Assembly (NCBI RefSeq): GCF_029626225.1
Contig: NZ_JARUBP010000001.1
Span: 1,860,001-1,924,000, forward strand
DNA length: 64,000 nt
Reading direction: 5' to 3'
Source: Asanoa sp. WMMD1127
GTDB taxonomy: Bacteria > Actinomycetota > Actinomycetes > Mycobacteriales > Micromonosporaceae
Of this stretch, positions 1 to 8,536 are shown piece by piece. Each line of letters begins with the position of its first letter. Within the stretch, counting starts at the first letter, position 1. The notes under the pieces were generated by a model. The model was not told the DNA's origin. It saw nothing but the letters and a program-made list of their open reading frames with translations, and searched no databases. A program made the position numbers and the translations under genes.

Positions 1-1728
1 GTCTTCGCCGCCGGCGCGGGCCCGCTCGTACTCGTGGCGAGAGACGTAGTTGCCCGACGACCGCAACAGCTCCTGCCGGCGCTGCAGCTCACCGGCGATC
101 GCGTCGTGCATGCGGTCGACCAGGGGCAGCTCGTCGGCCAGGTTGGTGATCACGGCGCTGGTGTGCGGCAAGGCGTCGAGCGACGCGAACGTCGCGCCAC
201 CCTTGAAGTCGACCAGCACGAAGTTGAGCTCTTCGGACGAGTGGGTGATCGCCAGCGCCGCCACGATCGTGCGCAGCAGCTCCGACTTGCCGGAGCCGGT
301 GGCGCCGATGATCAGGCCGTGCGGGCCCATGCCCTCGAGCGCCGACTCCTTGAGGTCGAGCTCGACGACCGCGCCGTCGGGGCCGAGGCCCAGCGGGATG
401 CGCAGCGTCTCGCGCACGGGTCGCGGTCGCCAGTTGCGGCGCGGGTCGACCGACGCCGCGTCGCCGACACCGACCAGTTCGGGCAGCTCAGGGCTGCGAG
501 ACAGCGGCTCTTCGCTGGTGGTCTGATGTGACAGCCGGTACGGCGCGAGCTGGCGGGCCACCGCCTCGGCCGCAGGCAGAGCGAGGGTGTCGGCCCGGCC
601 GAGCGAGGTGCTCCGGTTGCCCTGGTTGACCTCGATGCGGTCGCCGTTGACGGTCAGCGCCAGCAGCCACCGGCCCGCCTCCCGCGGCACCGCGCCGGAC
701 AGGTCGAAGACCGTGGTGCCGAGCAGGCCCGGGCCGGTCAGCTGGGCCGCGGCCGGCGCCTCACCGCCGTCGAGGATCACCACCAGGTGCGCCTGGGTGG
801 TCAACGCCTTGGCCGACGGGTTGAACCGCGGCCGGCTGCTCAGCTCCTCGTCGAGCGCGTCCTCCAGCTCGATCATCGACTCGAACACCATGCGGATCGG
901 CCCGGCGCCGTCGACCTTGCGATCGATCTGCACATGCGGCAGCCACTTGAGCCAGTCCCAGTCGGCGACCCGCTCGGGCGGAGCGACCAAGGCGATGCGT
1001 ACGTCCTCCGGCGAATGGAACGTGACCAGCTGCGCGATGGCGGCGCGGGTCACCTCGAGCACCCGGGCCCGCTCGCCGCGCAGCGAGACCCGGCCGAAGG
1101 CCCGCAACGACAGCGCGATCGGCAGGTCGGGCACGGCCTTGAAGGTGTTCATGAACCGGCGCAGCGCGATCGCCGACATCGGTTCGAGGTCTTCCACGGG
1201 CTTGGTCTCGGGCGGAGTCACGTCGACGGCGAGCTGCTGCGGACCGACCGCGATGCGGATCTGGCCGAAGTCCTCGTCGGTCGATCGCCGTTCCCACATG
1301 CGTCGCGAAGCGGCCAGCGACCACAGCGCGTCGGGCGCCGGGTGGACCCACATCGCGGCGGCCCGCTGCTGCTCGGCCGCACGGCGTACGCGTTTGCGGA
1401 TCTGGGCCAGATAGCGCATGTAGTCGCGGCGCTCGGCGTCGAGCTCGGCCTTCTTGTTGCCGCCGCCGCCCATGGTGCCGATCGCCATGCCGAGCATCGA
1501 GACGCCGAACAGGCCGCCGGCGATCCAGGTGACGGCACCGCCGCCACGGCCGGCGTAGAGGAACGCCATCGCGCCCACGCCACAGACCATGGGCAGCACC
1601 ATCAGCAGCTGGCCGAACCCCTTGGGCAGCACCTCGGGCAGCTCGGGCGGCGACTCGACGAGCAACTCGCCGCGTGGCATGGCGGGGCCCGGCCGGCGCG
1701 GCGGCCGACGGAACAGGACGGTACTCAA
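1..1728 (-). CDS. eccC: Type VII secretion ATPase EccC, N-terminal part (runs off the left edge)
   Basis: This is the FtsK/SpoIIIE-type motor ATPase of an ESX secretion system, which acts at the cytoplasmic membrane. The 576 visible codons hold an Arg/Pro-rich N-terminus, two hydrophobic segments at about residues 36-75, a linker domain, and the first ATPase domain with Walker [10 protein letters not shown] near residue 475. The remaining ATPase domains lie outside the window. An ATG at 1734 lies one base from a GGAGG at 1736-1740, which is too close. A TTG at 1728 has normal spacing and gives [13 protein letters not shown], the N-terminus usual for actinobacterial EccC, so I chose it. It is divergent from eccD with a short shared promoter region. 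The family call is secure; the start is inferred. Confidence 0.93.
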   Translation of the reverse strand, partial: MSTVLFRRPPRRPGPAMPRGELLVESPPELPEVLPKGFGQLLMVLPMVCGVGAMAFLYAGRGGGAVTWIAGGLFGVSMLGMAIGTMGGGGNKKAELDAERRDYMRYLAQIRKRVRRAAEQQRAAAMWVHPAPDALWSLAASRRMWERRSTDEDFGQIRIAVGPQQLAVDVTPPETKPVEDLEPMSAIALRRFMNTFKAVPDLPIALSLRAFGRVSLRGERARVLEVTRAAIAQLVTFHSPEDVRIALVAPPERVADWDWLKWLPHVQIDRKVDGAGPIRMVFESMIELEDALDEELSSRPRFNPSAKALTTQAHLVVILDGGEAPAAAQLTGPGLLGTTVFDLSGAVPREAGRWLLALTVNGDRIEVNQGNRSTSLGRADTLALPAAEAVARQLAPYRLSHQTTSEEPLSRSPELPELVGVGDAASVDPRRNWRPRPVRETLRIPLGLGPDGAVVELDLKESALEGMGPHGLIIGATGSGKSELLRTIVAALAITHSSEELNFVLVDFKGGATFASLDALPHTSAVITNLADELPLVDRMHDAIAGELQRRQELLRSSGNYVSRHEYERARAGGED

Positions 1729-1857
1729 CGCCATTCCTCCCCAGGGCGGCGCTCACGGACCGGGTGGACACCGGACCGTGGCCATCGTATGTACTCTGCC
1801 GGAAGCGGTGGCGCCCGCGATACGCCCGGGCGCGACCTGTGGACAAGGAGGGCGATC
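1729..1857. promoter_or_regulatory. Divergent eccC/eccD promoter region
   Basis: About 130 bp separate the start of eccC (minus) from eccD (plus), so both promoters must lie here or further upstream. I see Shine-Dalgarno sequences at each end (GGAGGA on the minus strand at 1735-1740 and AAGGAGG at 1845-1851) but no convincing -35/-10 pair. Confidence 0.4.
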
Positions 1858-3255
1858 GTGGCGGGCACGATGACGGCCGGATCGAGTCGCGTGACGATAG
1901 TCGCGCCCAAGACCCGGGTCGACCTTGCCCTACCGTCCGATGTGCCCCTCGCGGACGTGTTGCCGACGCTGCTGCGGTTCGCCGGCGATCGGCTCGCCGA
2001 CGACCCGGACGGCCGTTATGGCTGGTCCCTGGCCAGGCTCGCGGGTCCGGCGCTCGACATCGCACAGTCACCGGCCCAGCTGGAGATCCGCGACGGCGAG
2101 CTGCTCTACCTGCGCCCGCGCGGCGGTGAGGAGCCGGAGCCCGTCTTCGACGACGTGGTCGACGCCATCGCCACCGCGACCCGCATGCGGCCCGGCCGCT
2201 GGTCGACCGCCACGACCAAGGTCTTCGGGCTCGGTCTCGGCGCGGCCGCGCTGGTCGGTGGTGCCGTCGCGCTCGCGCTGACCGGCCCGCCGCGCGGTGT
2301 GGCCCCCGCCGTCGCCCTGGTCCTCGCGCTGCTCCTGCTGGCCGGCGCCGCCGTCGCCGCCCGCGGCTTCGGCGACCACCGCAACGGGTTGCTGCTGGCG
2401 GTCGTGTCCATGGTGTACGCCGCGGTCGGTGGCCTCACGCTCTTCGCCGGCAGCCGTGGCTTGGACGACCTCGCCGCACCTGACCTGCTGGTCTGCGCGG
2501 CCGCGGTGCTGTTCGTCTCCGCCGTCGCCGGCAGTGCCGCGGTCGCCGCGTACGGCCAGATCTTCCTCGCCGCCAGCGCCGGCGCCCTCGCGCTCGGGGT
2601 GGCCGCCGCGATCTGCATGATCTTCGGTGCCACTCCCGCCGGCGCCGCCGCGGTCGTGCTCGCGATCGCGCTGGTCATGGTGCCGGCGATGCCGATGATG
2701 TCCTACCGGCTCGCCGGGCTCCCGGTGCCGACCGTGCCGTCGGGCACCGAGGACCTGCGCACCGACACCGAGACCGTCGACGGGGCGCGGGTGCTGCGCC
2801 TCGCCGAACGCGCCGACGACCTGCTCGCCGGCATGCTCGGCGCGGTCGGTCTGATCGCGGCCGGTTCGGCGATCGCGCTGGTCACGACCGGTGGCACGGC
2901 GGGGTACGCGCTGTGCGCCGCCCTCGGCCTCCTGCTGTTCATGCGGGCCCGCTGGTTCATCTCCACCGCGCAGCGCCTGCCGTTGCTCGGCGCCGGCGTG
3001 GTCGCCCTCGCCGCGCTCGCGGTCGGCGGCTTCGTGACCATGGACATGCTGGGCCGGCTCACGCTGGTCATCGCGGGCCTGCTGGTAGTGGCCGCGATCA
3101 GCGTCGGCGCGGCCCTCGGCGCCGGCGGCCGCCGTTCGCCGATGCTCGGCCGCACCGTCGACATCCTGGAGATCCTGCTGATCCTCGGCATCCTGCCGCT
3201 GGTCGTCTGGGTCAGCGGCCTCTACGCCTGGATCCGCGCCATCCGGGAAAGCTAG
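1858..3255 (+). CDS. eccD: Type VII secretion integral membrane protein EccD
   Basis: EccD forms the membrane channel part of the ESX core complex. The 465-residue product has an N-terminal ubiquitin-like (YukD-like) domain (about residues 8-90), a linker, and a C-terminal half made almost entirely of hydrophobic helices, about eleven, from residue 125 onward. The GTG start at 1858 follows AAGGAGG at good spacing; an in-frame ATG lies four codons later. The stop codon TAG at 3253-3255 takes its G from the palindromic element at 3254-3418. Without that insertion the frame would read on into the neighbouring convergent gene, so the present C-terminus may have been set by the element. Confidence 0.93.
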   Translation: MAGTMTAGSSRVTIVAPKTRVDLALPSDVPLADVLPTLLRFAGDRLADDPDGRYGWSLARLAGPALDIAQSPAQLEIRDGELLYLRPRGGEEPEPVFDDVVDAIATATRMRPGRWSTATTKVFGLGLGAAALVGGAVALALTGPPRGVAPAVALVLALLLLAGAAVAARGFGDHRNGLLLAVVSMVYAAVGGLTLFAGSRGLDDLAAPDLLVCAAAVLFVSAVAGSAAVAAYGQIFLAASAGALALGVAAAICMIFGATPAGAAAVVLAIALVMVPAMPMMSYRLAGLPVPTVPSGTEDLRTDTETVDGARVLRLAERADDLLAGMLGAVGLIAAGSAIALVTTGGTAGYALCAALGLLLFMRARWFISTAQRLPLLGAGVVALAALAVGGFVTMDMLGRLTLVIAGLLVVAAISVGAALGAGGRRSPMLGRTVDILEILLILGILPLVVWVSGLYAWIRAIRES

Positions 3256-3418
3256 GGTCTGTCTCGATGCGGGGGCCGGAGCGAGGCGAGGCCCAGACGT
3301 CGGCTGGGGCCGCGCCGGGCGCGGCCGGATACCGGTGTCGTATCCGGGTGTGACCGACGCGGCTCCAGCCGACGTCTGGGTCCGCCGCAGCCCGGTCAGC
3401 GCATCGAGACAGGCCCTA
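3254..3418. repeat. MITE-like 165-bp palindromic element between eccD and its convergent neighbour
   Basis: The two ends are inverted copies: TAGGGTCTGTCTCGATGC on the left and, on the opposite strand, TAGGGCCTGTCTCGATGC on the right, 17 of 18 bases matching. An inner pair around CCCAGACGTCGGCTGG is also inverted, and the centre is GGATAC...GTATCC, so almost the whole length can fold into one hairpin. A TA flanks each end. There is no open reading frame of its own. These are the features of a non-autonomous IS-derived element (MITE). The outermost TAGGG..TGTC resembles the ends of the IS5-family element at 8533-9462. It could also act as a bidirectional terminator for the two convergent genes. 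Confidence 0.75.
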
Positions 3419-4081
3419 CAGACGGCCGGGCGGGCCGAACATCTGTTGTTCGATGTCGGTCGCCGAGATCCAGGCCAGGCGGACCTGGCCGTCGCTGAGC
3501 AGGGCCACCGTGTCGTCGGGCAGACTCTCCACTTCGGACGCCGCGTCAGGGTCGACGCCGAGGCGGGCCGCGACGTAGACCGCCTGCTGCGCCCACATCC
3601 GTTGCACCAGCGCCGCGTCGGCGACCGCGAGCGCGTCGGCGGCGGTGTCGGTGAGCTGCGCGGAGATCGTCAACGTGGTCTGCCACGCCTCGCCGGGTTG
3701 CAGGTCGAAGCCGCGCTGGCCCTCGATGTCGTGCACGTGCAGCACCGGCTCCCCGACCCAGCCCGCGACGGCCGGGCGGCCGCCGGTGACCACGCGGACC
3801 CGCTCGTGGTTGCCGACCGCGACCTCGCCCAGGCCGTGCCAGCGCCGCTCGTCGGAGGTGCGGACGAACACCTGGGCACCTAGCGCCAGGGCGCGGAAGA
3901 CGGCGACCCGCGCGAGCCACAGCCCGCCGATCAAGGCGATCCGGGTGGGTTGGGGCCGGAACATCCGCAGGAGTACGGCGTTGCCGTCGGCGCCGCGGCC
4001 GAGCAGCAGGCCGGTGTGCTCGGCCAGCATGCCGATCGCGCCGGCGTCGGCCGGGGACATGGGCTGACCGGTGCGGGTCAC
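3416..4081 (-). CDS. T7SS-linked accessory protein, function unknown
   Basis: The product is 221 residues and begins MTRTGQPMSPADAG. Its GTG start overlaps the eccE stop in a GTGA arrangement, which implies translational coupling, so it probably works with EccE. It is soluble, with a moderately hydrophobic stretch IALIGGLWLARVAVFRALALG near residues 45-65 that may bind a membrane or a partner, then a beta-rich half and an acidic C-terminus ending EQQMFGPPGRL. I do not recognise a named domain. It is not simply a frameshifted end of EccE, because it has its own start and EccE already has a normal length. It is convergent to eccD across the palindromic element. Confidence 0.7.
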   Translation of the reverse strand: MTRTGQPMSPADAGAIGMLAEHTGLLLGRGADGNAVLLRMFRPQPTRIALIGGLWLARVAVFRALALGAQVFVRTSDERRWHGLGEVAVGNHERVRVVTGGRPAVAGWVGEPVLHVHDIEGQRGFDLQPGEAWQTTLTISAQLTDTAADALAVADAALVQRMWAQQAVYVAARLGVDPDAASEVESLPDDTVALLSDGQVRLAWISATDIEQQMFGPPGRL

Positions 4082-5178
4082 CACGGGCCACCTCCGGTCG
4101 GTGCGGACGCGTAGGCGGCCGGCCCCTGCCAGCCGTCGAGCCGCCGTAGCTTGAGGCCGAGCTGCCCGGCGTGGCCGGCCAGCGTGCGCGCGACCTCGGG
4201 CAGGCGCGGGGCCGGCGCGGCCATCCGCACGACCGTGCGGGTGAGGACGGCGGCCTGCCCGCGCTCGGACCGCGGTCGCATCTCGACGGACAGCACCATC
4301 TGGGCCGCGGGCGCCCGCAGCAACGACGACAGCGGCGCCTCGCGCGGCGGCAGGCCCTGCACCTCGAAAGCCAGGTGATGTAGGCCCGAGGCGTAGAAGG
4401 TGGTCCAGTCCTCGGCGGGCGCGCTGTCGTCGCGCCGCCGGCCGTCGACGCCCGCGCAGAGCCGGACGGCGGCCGCGAGCTGTTGCGGACCGAGGATCTC
4501 GGTCACCACGCCGGCGCTGTTGAGCGCCTTGCTGACCCGGCCGAGGGCGGCGGCGACCGCACGGTGCACGCCTTCGACACCACCGCCGCGCCGGTGGGCC
4601 GCGACCGCGGCGTCGGCGACGTCGAGCCGGACCGCGACCCAGTCGCGCTGGTCGACGGGCGCCGGCCCGGAGGCCAGGAGGTCGGTGGCCAGTTGCTGGT
4701 AGGAGGCGACGCTGGGGACCTGGCTCGGCAGCAGGTGGTGCGGCGCGGGGGCGGCCCAGCTGACCACCTGGACTCCGCTGAGCGGCAGGCTCGGGTCGTC
4801 GAGCAGCTCGGCCAGCTTGGACACCGGGACCGGGACCCCTCGGGCGCCGGACACGCCGAGCGGAGGCGCGATCGCGACCGCGGCGAACCAACCGCCCTCG
4901 TCGCAGCCGATGCCGACGCTGGTGCCGCGGTCGTCGTACCCGTTGATCGAATGGTTCTGCAGCGCCGCGCCCGCACCGCGCCGGCGACGCCAGCGACGGC
5001 GGGCGAGCAGACCGTCCATCCACCATCGACCGTCGCGGCGCGCGTAGACGAAGCCCGCCACCAGGACCGCCGCGGCGGCCGCGACGCCCAGCCCGATGGG
5101 CGATCTGCTGAACGCGGCGAGCGCGATGGCCACGATGGCGATCTCGGCGACAACCAGCCGCCACACAGCCGTTCGCAT
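4078..5178 (-). CDS. eccE: Type VII secretion protein EccE
   Basis: EccE is a peripheral component of the ESX membrane complex. The 366-residue protein starts MRTAVWRL, has two N-terminal membrane helices (about residues 5-22 and 25-42), then basic residues and a soluble domain of about 300 residues. The ATG at 5178 is preceded by GGAGGAGG six bases upstream, which fixes the start against a longer in-frame possibility. It is divergent from eccB, with 98 bp between the starts, and is co-transcribed with the downstream accessory gene through a 4-bp overlap. Identification rests on the two-helix architecture and the eccB/C/D context. Confidence 0.82.
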   Translation of the reverse strand: MRTAVWRLVVAEIAIVAIALAAFSRSPIGLGVAAAAAVLVAGFVYARRDGRWWMDGLLARRRWRRRRGAGAALQNHSINGYDDRGTSVGIGCDEGGWFAAVAIAPPLGVSGARGVPVPVSKLAELLDDPSLPLSGVQVVSWAAPAPHHLLPSQVPSVASYQQLATDLLASGPAPVDQRDWVAVRLDVADAAVAAHRRGGGVEGVHRAVAAALGRVSKALNSAGVVTEILGPQQLAAAVRLCAGVDGRRRDDSAPAEDWTTFYASGLHHLAFEVQGLPPREAPLSSLLRAPAAQMVLSVEMRPRSERGQAAVLTRTVVRMAAPAPRLPEVARTLAGHAGQLGLKLRRLDGWQGPAAYASAPTGGGPW

Positions 5179-5276
5179 GCGCGTCCTCCTCCCCAGGGGC
5201 ACGGCGGGGACAGCGTACGACGAGTCGCCTATCGTAGGGTGGCCGCGTCGCGGAAAGCGGTTCCTGGAGGGTCGTC

Positions 5277-6683
5277 ATGCGCAGCCGGCAAGAGCAGGTG
5301 CAGGCGCACCGGTTCATCACCCGGCGCATCATCTCCGGGCTGCTCAGCGGCGAGCCGGAGACCAACGAGCTCCCCATGCGACGGTTCGGTCTGGCGCTGT
5401 TCGGCAGTGTCATGGTCGCCGCGATCGTGTTCGCCATCATCGGCGTGATCGGCCTGGTCAACCCCGGTGGCGGCAAGCCCGGCACCGGTGAGCTGATCAT
5501 CATGCGGGAGACCGGCGCGCGGTACGTGCTGGTCGACGACACGCTGCATCCGGTGCTCAACTGGAGTTCGGCGTTGCTCTTCGCGGGCACCGAAAATCCC
5601 GCCATTCGCCAGATGTCGCGCGATTCTCTTTCCGCGTACGCCGTGGGTGAGCCGATCGGCATCCCTGGCGCGCCCGACCCGCCGCCGGCCCGCGGCGCCC
5701 TGCTCCGGCTGCCGTGGAGCGTCTGCAGCACGCCACCCGACGGCGGCGGCGCACCGACCACCACGCTGTTCGTCGGTCGCGAGCCGGCCACCGGTGAGCC
5801 GCTCGGCGCCGAGTCGGCGCTGCTGGTGGTGACGCCGCCCGACGACAGCGGCGCCGCGGAGACCTATGTGGTCTATCGCGACCGGCGCCACCGCGTCGTC
5901 GACGAGACCACGCTGACCGCGCTCGAGCTCGCCGCGATCACACCGGTCGTCGTCGGCAAGGCCCTGCTCAATGGCATCGCCGGCGGCCCTGACCTGCGGC
6001 AACCGCGCATCGACGGGCTCGGACAGACGAGCTCGCGTGAGGTGGGCGGCGAGGAAGGCGAAATTGGCCAGGTCTATCGCGCGGGTCAGCAGCGCTACGT
6101 GCTGACGCAGGAAGGGCTCGTCACCATCGGCGACGTCTCGGCGAAGCTGTTGCTCGCCGACGACCCGCGGGAGATCGAGATTTCCGCCGCCGAGGCCGCG
6201 GACGCGCTGGTCCGGGGCGCGACGGTCGAGCCCAAGGACTTCCCGCGGACGCTGCCGGCGATCCCGACGGGCCAGGCCGCCGATCCGATGGTGTGCGCGG
6301 TGCACGGTGCGAGCGGCGAAGCGGCGGCGGTGCACCGCTATGCCGCGGCGCCGCCGGGTCCGGCGGGCGGCGCCGGCGCCGTCGGGGGTCCGGGTTCCGG
6401 TGGCGTGGGTACGGCCGACCGCGTGATCGTCGCCAGCGGAAAGGGCGCACTGGTGCGGGTCGAACCGGCACCCGGGGTCAACGTGGACACCACGACCTAT
6501 CTGATCACCGATCAGGGCTACAAGTATCCGTTGCGTAACGAAGGCAACGTCAACGCGCTGGTGGCGCTGGGCTACGGCGGTGTCGAGCCGCTGCCGGTGC
6601 CGTCGTCGTTGCTGGCCCTGGTGCCCAACGGTCCGGTGCTCGACCCGATCGCGGCGCAGCGATTCGTGCGTCCGGCCACATGA
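5277..6683 (+). CDS. eccB: Type VII secretion protein EccB
   Basis: EccB is the ESX core component with one membrane helix and a large periplasmic-side domain. The 468-residue product begins MRSRQEQVQAHRFITRRI, which closely fits the conserved EccB N-terminus, with a membrane helix at about residues 38-60 and a repeat-type extracytoplasmic domain after it. Two Cys, in SVCSTPP and MVCAVHG, probably form a disulfide as in other EccB proteins. The ATG at 5277 has GGAGGG five bases upstream. A Gly/Ala-rich insert occurs near residues 355-385. No mycosin protease gene is visible on this side of the locus. Confidence 0.93.
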   Translation: MRSRQEQVQAHRFITRRIISGLLSGEPETNELPMRRFGLALFGSVMVAAIVFAIIGVIGLVNPGGGKPGTGELIIMRETGARYVLVDDTLHPVLNWSSALLFAGTENPAIRQMSRDSLSAYAVGEPIGIPGAPDPPPARGALLRLPWSVCSTPPDGGGAPTTTLFVGREPATGEPLGAESALLVVTPPDDSGAAETYVVYRDRRHRVVDETTLTALELAAITPVVVGKALLNGIAGGPDLRQPRIDGLGQTSSREVGGEEGEIGQVYRAGQQRYVLTQEGLVTIGDVSAKLLLADDPREIEISAAEAADALVRGATVEPKDFPRTLPAIPTGQAADPMVCAVHGASGEAAAVHRYAAAPPGPAGGAGAVGGPGSGGVGTADRVIVASGKGALVRVEPAPGVNVDTTTYLITDQGYKYPLRNEGNVNALVALGYGGVEPLPVPSSLLALVPNGPVLDPIAAQRFVRPAT

Positions 6684-6819
6684 CCATGGTTACCGGCCAG
6701 TGACGGGTCGAAAAGTGTCGCTGCCTACCGCTAGTCTCGACTGTGGACGACGTGCAGTGAGCTAGCCACCGGCGACCCCGGCATCCGGGGCCACCCAGAC
6801 AAGACTGGACATCTGATCG

Positions 6820-7182
6820 ATGGGGAACGAACAGACCAAGGTCGACATTCTGTCGCTGGAAGACTTCCGTCGGGCGCTCAACGCGCGACTGACCGAGGCC
6901 GAGACGCTGCTCAAGACGGTGACCGGCTCGGCCGCCGCCCGTCCGCCGCTGGGCGGGTTCGTCGACGCCAAGCAGATCACCGACGCCCATGACACCCGGC
7001 AGGACGAGCAGGTCGCCCGCGTACGCCGGCTGATCGACGCCATCCGGGCGGCGCAATCGGCGACCGACACGATCATCAGCAACTACCGCACGACCGAGGC
7101 GCGCAACGCGGCCAACTCGGCCGACATCGCCAACGTGCTCGGTGGGGTCCAGAAGGCACTGGGGGGTTCCAGCAATGGGTGA
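6820..7182 (+). CDS. Small helical ESX-associated protein, WXG100-like
   Basis: The 120-residue product starts MGNEQTKVDILSLEDFRRAL and is predicted mostly alpha-helical, two long helices around a GG-containing turn near residues 45-50, which is the general plan of ESX substrates. It has no clear WxG motif. It lies directly downstream of eccB and overlaps the next gene by 8 bp, so the two are probably translated and exported as a pair, like EsxA/EsxB or PE/PPE. No strong ribosome binding site is visible before the ATG. The fold is inferred from composition and context only. Confidence 0.65.
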   Translation: MGNEQTKVDILSLEDFRRALNARLTEAETLLKTVTGSAAARPPLGGFVDAKQITDAHDTRQDEQVARVRRLIDAIRAAQSATDTIISNYRTTEARNAANSADIANVLGGVQKALGGSSNG

Positions 7183-8536
7183 CGGGGGCCGCTACGCGGG
7201 GATGAGCCACCGCGAGCTCTACGACCAGTTGATGGCCGGCAACCCGTGCGTCGTCGAGAACACGGTGGCGGCGTGGAAGTCCGCCGAGCGCCAGGCCGAC
7301 ACCCTGGCCGGCGCCATCGACCGCGACCTCGAGCGCGTCCGCGCGGGTTGGGAAGGCGCGGCCGGCACCGAGTTCAACGAGCGGGTCGGCAAGATCTCGA
7401 CCTACTCGCGCCAGCTGTCCGGCGACTTCCTCGCGACGCACAGCGGCCTGAGCCAGATGAGCGCGGCCCTGGCCGACGCGCAGGCCAAGGCCGAGACGCC
7501 CGAGGAGCACGACGACAACGACAAGATGTGGAGCGGCGCCGCCTCCGGCGCGGCCAAGGGCGCGATCCTCGGCCCCGCGGGCGCGGCCGGCGGCGCGCTG
7601 ATCGGCGGCATCTTCGGGCACAACCAGGACGAGGAAGAGAAGGAACGCGCCCGCGAGCGCATGGCGGCCCTGGTCGCCGGCGTGGCGACGCAATACGAGG
7701 TGGCCGACCGGTCTGACTGGCGGCCCGTCACCGCGCCGCCGCCCGGCCTGCCCGAGGGCGACCCCAACCGCCGCACGACCCCAGCCGGCGGCCCGCGCGT
7801 CGGCGCGCCCGCCATCGACCCCGGCACCGGCGTCGCCGGCACGGCCCCGACCGGCTCGGTCGGCACTCCAGGCCACGTCGCAGCCGACCCGGGCCTGACC
7901 GGCGGCCCGGCCACCACGGGCGCGGGCACGACCGACGCCGGCACCCAGGTCGGCTCGCAGCTCACCGGCAGCGGCGACGGCGCGATCGCGGCCGGCGCGG
8001 CCACGGTGGGCGCCGCAGGCGCCCTGACGGGCCTCGTCGGCGCGCCGGGCGGCCCGGGCGGGACCGGCACCGGTCTGACGGCAGGCTCGCTGCCGCCGGG
8101 CGGGGTGTTGGGCCAGACGGGCAAGCCGGGCGCCACCCCGGGCGGGTCGGGCACGTCGGCGTCGGCTGGCGGCAAGGGCGCCAACGCGCCCAAGCCGACG
8201 ACGGCTGGTGGGCAGTCGGCGGCCGGCCCCCGCGGGGCCGGTGGGCGGACGACCGGGGTGGGCGGCACGCAGTCGGCCTCGGGACGGGCGGGCGCGAACG
8301 CCGCCAACAACGCGGCGGGCACGCGGGGCGGTGGTCGGCCGACGACCGCAACGGGTCAGACCCCGGACGGCCGCAACACGACCTCGTCGGCGGCCCGCTC
8401 CTCGCAGGCGGCGGCCGGCGCCCGGTCGAACAATGCCACCGACGAAGAGCCCGACGAGCACACCACCTGGCTGACAGAAGACGACCTGGTCTGGCGCAAC
8501 GCGGACGACGTCCCGCCGCCGGTGCTGGGCAGCTAG
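7175..8536 (+). CDS. WXG100/PPE-like ESX substrate candidate with Gly/Ala-rich tail
   Basis: The 453-residue product starts at the ATG at 7175, behind GGGGG, and overlaps the preceding gene by 8 bp. Residues 1-115 are helical with a WEG motif in RAGWEGAAGTEF near residue 55, matching the WXG turn. A glycine-zipper-like segment GAAKGAILGPAGAAGGALIG follows at about 130-150, then a long low-complexity Gly/Ala/Pro/Thr tail. The last 20 residues are acidic and contain LTEDDLVWRNADD. That end pattern (hydrophobic, Trp, acidic) is common in actinobacterial ESX partners and may be a secretion or interaction signal. It is probably a T7SS substrate. An IS element sits exactly on its stop codon, which is retained. 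Confidence 0.7.
   Translation: MGDGGRYAGMSHRELYDQLMAGNPCVVENTVAAWKSAERQADTLAGAIDRDLERVRAGWEGAAGTEFNERVGKISTYSRQLSGDFLATHSGLSQMSAALADAQAKAETPEEHDDNDKMWSGAASGAAKGAILGPAGAAGGALIGGIFGHNQDEEEKERARERMAALVAGVATQYEVADRSDWRPVTAPPPGLPEGDPNRRTTPAGGPRVGAPAIDPGTGVAGTAPTGSVGTPGHVAADPGLTGGPATTGAGTTDAGTQVGSQLTGSGDGAIAAGAATVGAAGALTGLVGAPGGPGGTGTGLTAGSLPPGGVLGQTGKPGATPGGSGTSASAGGKGANAPKPTTAGGQSAAGPRGAGGRTTGVGGTQSASGRAGANAANNAAGTRGGGRPTTATGQTPDGRNTTSSAARSSQAAAGARSNNATDEEPDEHTTWLTEDDLVWRNADDVPPPVLGS

Noticed and set aside
3416-5178. Frameshifted EccE gene
   Set aside because: EccE has a normal length and stop, and the second frame begins with its own GTG in a regular four-base overlap, so two genes are more likely than one broken gene.
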